From Bacteroidales bacterium (GTDB taxonomy: Bacteria; Bacteroidota; Bacteroidia; Bacteroidales; UBA932), in assembly GCA_017962025.1 (NCBI GenBank), contig JAGCWD010000062.1, forward strand, positions 1 to 34,705: DNA of 34,705 nucleotides, in the 5' to 3' direction. Each line of letters begins with the position of its first letter. The stretch's first letter is position 1. Of the stretch, positions 32,933-34,705 are shown in pieces. Below the pieces are notes generated by a model. The model did not search any database and was not told where the DNA came from. It saw only the letters and a program-made list of their open reading frames with translations. The position numbers and the translations under genes are program-made.

Positions 32933-34705
32933 TTATTGTTTAAAGTATTTGACTGCATTCTCAAACAGCGGTTGCTCAAGGTCGGCCTCGATGTTCCTGA
33001 ACAGGCCCTGTTCGTAGCGCTCGCTGTGGCCCATCTTTCCAAGGATCTGACCGTTACGGCTGATGATACCTTCGATGGCATAGCTTGAACCGTTGGGATT
33101 GTAGGGCGACTCCATAGTGGGCTCATCCGAGATCGGATCCACGTACTGGAATGCCACCTGGCCATTTGAGAAGAGTTCCCTGGCCAACTCTTCGCTGACT
33201 ACGAACTTTCCTTCACCATGGCTTACAGGGATTGTGTACTCATCTCCAATCGACATCCCGCGCAACCAGGGCGAGTTGGTAGTTGAGACCCTGGTTGTGA
33301 CCATCTGGGATATGTGCCTGTTGATGTCGTTTCGGAACAAGGTGGGGGAGTCCTTTGTGACTTTGCCCAGTTCTCCATAAGGCAGGAGGCCAGACTTGAC
33401 CAGGGCCTGGAAACCGTTGCAGATTCCAAGGATCAGTCCGCCACGGGCGATAAGGCCTTCAATCGAGGAGGCTATCTTTGCGTTGTTAAGCACATTGGCT
33501 ATGAACTTGCCGCTTCCGTCAGGCTCGTCTCCGGCAGAGAAGCCTCCGGCAAGCATGAGTATCTGGCACTCATCGATATTCCCGGCCATCTCATCGATTG
33601 ATTCGAAGACATCCCTGTCGGTCAGGTTGCGGAACACACTGGTGCGTACCTCCGCTCCTGCTTTTCGGAATGCCTTGGCAGAATCATAGTCACAGTTGGT
33701 TCCGGGGAACACGGGAATATATGCAATGACCTTGTCAACTGCAGGTCCCTTGTACTCAAGGTCCGCTTTCCTTGCCTTGTAAGGCTTGACCCCATCCATT
33801 CCGCGGGGCAGGAGCCTTTTGGAAGAAGGCTCGCTGACGGCAGGATAGACCTTTTCGAAGAGGGAACCATTGAAGTCCATGAGTTCGAATATGGAAATGG
33901 AAGTGCCGTTGACCCTTACATTCCCATCCTCACCAGAAGTCACGTCTCCAAGGAGTATTGCATTGTCGAGGCTGACTTCTCCATCGGTCTCGATAACGAT
34001 CGATCCATATGACAGGTTGAAGAGTTCCTCTTCGTCCAGCTTTACATCGAACCCGAATGCGTTGCCGAAACTCATCTTGCAAAGGGCTTCTGCCACACCG
34101 CCGAATCCAACTGCCCAGGCAGCCACTATCGTCCCGTCTTCAATCTTTTTCCGAATATTGTCCCAGTTTTTCTTGAGCTGTTCCACATTCGGCATCCTGT
34201 TCTCGAGGGGAGTGTGCCTGACAAGGTACAGCCGGTCGCCTTCCCATTTGAATTCAGGGGATATCACCTTGTCTGCCTTGACAGGGGTGATGCCGAAGGC
34301 TATCAGGGTTGGTGGAACATGGATAGGACCATGTTCCGTTTCGAACGATCCGCTCATGGAATCCTTACCGCCGATGGAAGGAAGACCGAAAGCTTCCTGC
34401 ATCTTCAGAGCTCCGAGGAGAGCAGCGGCTGGCTTGCCCCAGGTGTGATGGTCGGAAGTCATCCTTTCAAAATATTCCTGGCAGGAGAATCTCATGGTCC
34501 GCCAGTTTCCGCCGGCCGCGACAACTTTGCTACAAGCCTCGATGAATGAATATGCTGCACCGTGGTAGGGGCTCCATTCGCAGAGGTCGGGATTGAAGCC
34601 GAAAGCCATCATGCTGGCGGTGTTTGTGAAACTATCGACAGGCAGCTTCTGGACAGAGACCTGTGTCTCGGTGGTCTGGAGTTCGCCTCCGAAGGGCATG
34701 AGCAC
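32933..34705 (-). CDS. purL: Phosphoribosylformylglycinamidine synthase, C-terminal part (cut by right edge)
   Basis: The 3' 590 codons of the large single-chain PurL, which makes FGAM from FGAR, ATP and glutamine in purine synthesis. The frame continues past the right edge, so the N-terminal half is missing from view. Visible are the second AIRS-like half (CEWSPYHGAAYSFIEACSKVVAAGG, LPSIGGKDSMSGSF) and the class I glutaminase domain (VFPGTNCDYDSAKAF, LAGGFSAGDEPDGSGK, LILGICNGFQAL). The glutaminase cysteine is encoded at 33419-33421, and the histidine/glutamate end region contains VSHGEGKFV and NPNGSSYAIEGI. It heads the purL-rubredoxin-cysS string. Confidence 0.96.
   Translation of the reverse strand: MLMPFGGELQTTETQVSVQKLPVDSFTNTASMMAFGFNPDLCEWSPYHGAAYSFIEACSKVVAAGGNWRTMRFSCQEYFERMTSDHHTWGKPAAALLGALKMQEAFGLPSIGGKDSMSGSFETEHGPIHVPPTLIAFGITPVKADKVISPEFKWEGDRLYLVRHTPLENRMPNVEQLKKNWDNIRKKIEDGTIVAAWAVGFGGVAEALCKMSFGNAFGFDVKLDEEELFNLSYGSIVIETDGEVSLDNAILLGDVTSGEDGNVRVNGTSISIFELMDFNGSLFEKVYPAVSEPSSKRLLPRGMDGVKPYKARKADLEYKGPAVDKVIAYIPVFPGTNCDYDSAKAFRKAGAEVRTSVFRNLTDRDVFESIDEMAGNIDECQILMLAGGFSAGDEPDGSGKFIANVLNNAKIASSIEGLIARGGLILGICNGFQALVKSGLLPYGELGKVTKDSPTLFRNDINRHISQMVTTRVSTTNSPWLRGMSIGDEYTIPVSHGEGKFVVSEELARELFSNGQVAFQYVDPISDEPTMESPYNPNGSSYAIEGIISRNGQILGKMGHSERYEQGLFRNIEADLEQPLFENAVKYFKQ

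Overview
The window reads as a chromosomal segment of a Bacteroidales-type bacterium with moderate GC. The evidence is a SusC/SusD pair, a second TonB-dependent receptor of Oar type, several lipoproteins with Bacteroidetes-style lipoboxes, a fused PurL with its own glutaminase domain, and several promoters of the Bacteroidetes form (-33 TTTG, about 20 bp, -7 TAnnTTTG). I cannot assign a genus. Genes fill almost the whole window. No tRNA, rRNA or CRISPR array was seen, and no gene-free stretch exceeds about 240 bases.

Layout. 1-6603: part of a polysaccharide utilization locus, with a GH127-type beta-L-arabinofuranosidase (cut by the left edge), a terminator, then susC and susD. 6667-8929: K+-dependent membrane pyrophosphatase hppA with its own promoter. 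8967-11737: a LacI-type regulator and a DUF5060/DUF4038 (apiosidase-like) lipoprotein, two nucleotides apart and probably part of the same sugar-use programme. 11734-13682: a cation diffusion facilitator on the minus strand, then a multi-span membrane protein with a small winged-helix regulator behind a textbook promoter. 13700-16760, minus strand: a compact operon smpB-miaA-purE-TPR protein. 16850-19759: a two-domain M16 peptidase lipoprotein, divergent from smpB. 19791-21016: a RAYT (REP-associated Y1 transposase) bracketed by two copies of a 106-bp palindromic element. 21045-22365, minus strand: metK behind what looks like a SAM-II riboswitch. 22486-28077: an Oar-like TonB receptor and a BACON/OB-fold lipoprotein. 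28083-28188: a third copy of the 106-bp element. 28229-31192: a GH92 alpha-mannosidase fused to a phosphodiester-glycosidase (NAGPA) domain. 31193-34705, minus strand: purL (cut by the right edge), a 53-residue rubredoxin, and cysS.

The observations most worth following are these. (1) A ~158-bp palindromic element with 32-bp inverted ends sits in frame inside miaA and adds about 50 residues between the P-loop helix and the conserved SADSRQVY motif. (2) Three copies of an exactly 106-bp symmetric element have 13-bp inverted ends, 26-nt arms and a 28-nt core hairpin; a compensatory base change separates copies, and two copies flank the RAYT at a fixed offset of 1120 bp. (3) A GH92-NAGPA fusion suggests removal of phosphodiester-capped mannose. 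(4) A SAM-II-like pseudoknot runs straight into the metK start codon. (5) A TPR lipid-independent exported protein carries what looks like a catalytically dead retropepsin-like domain.
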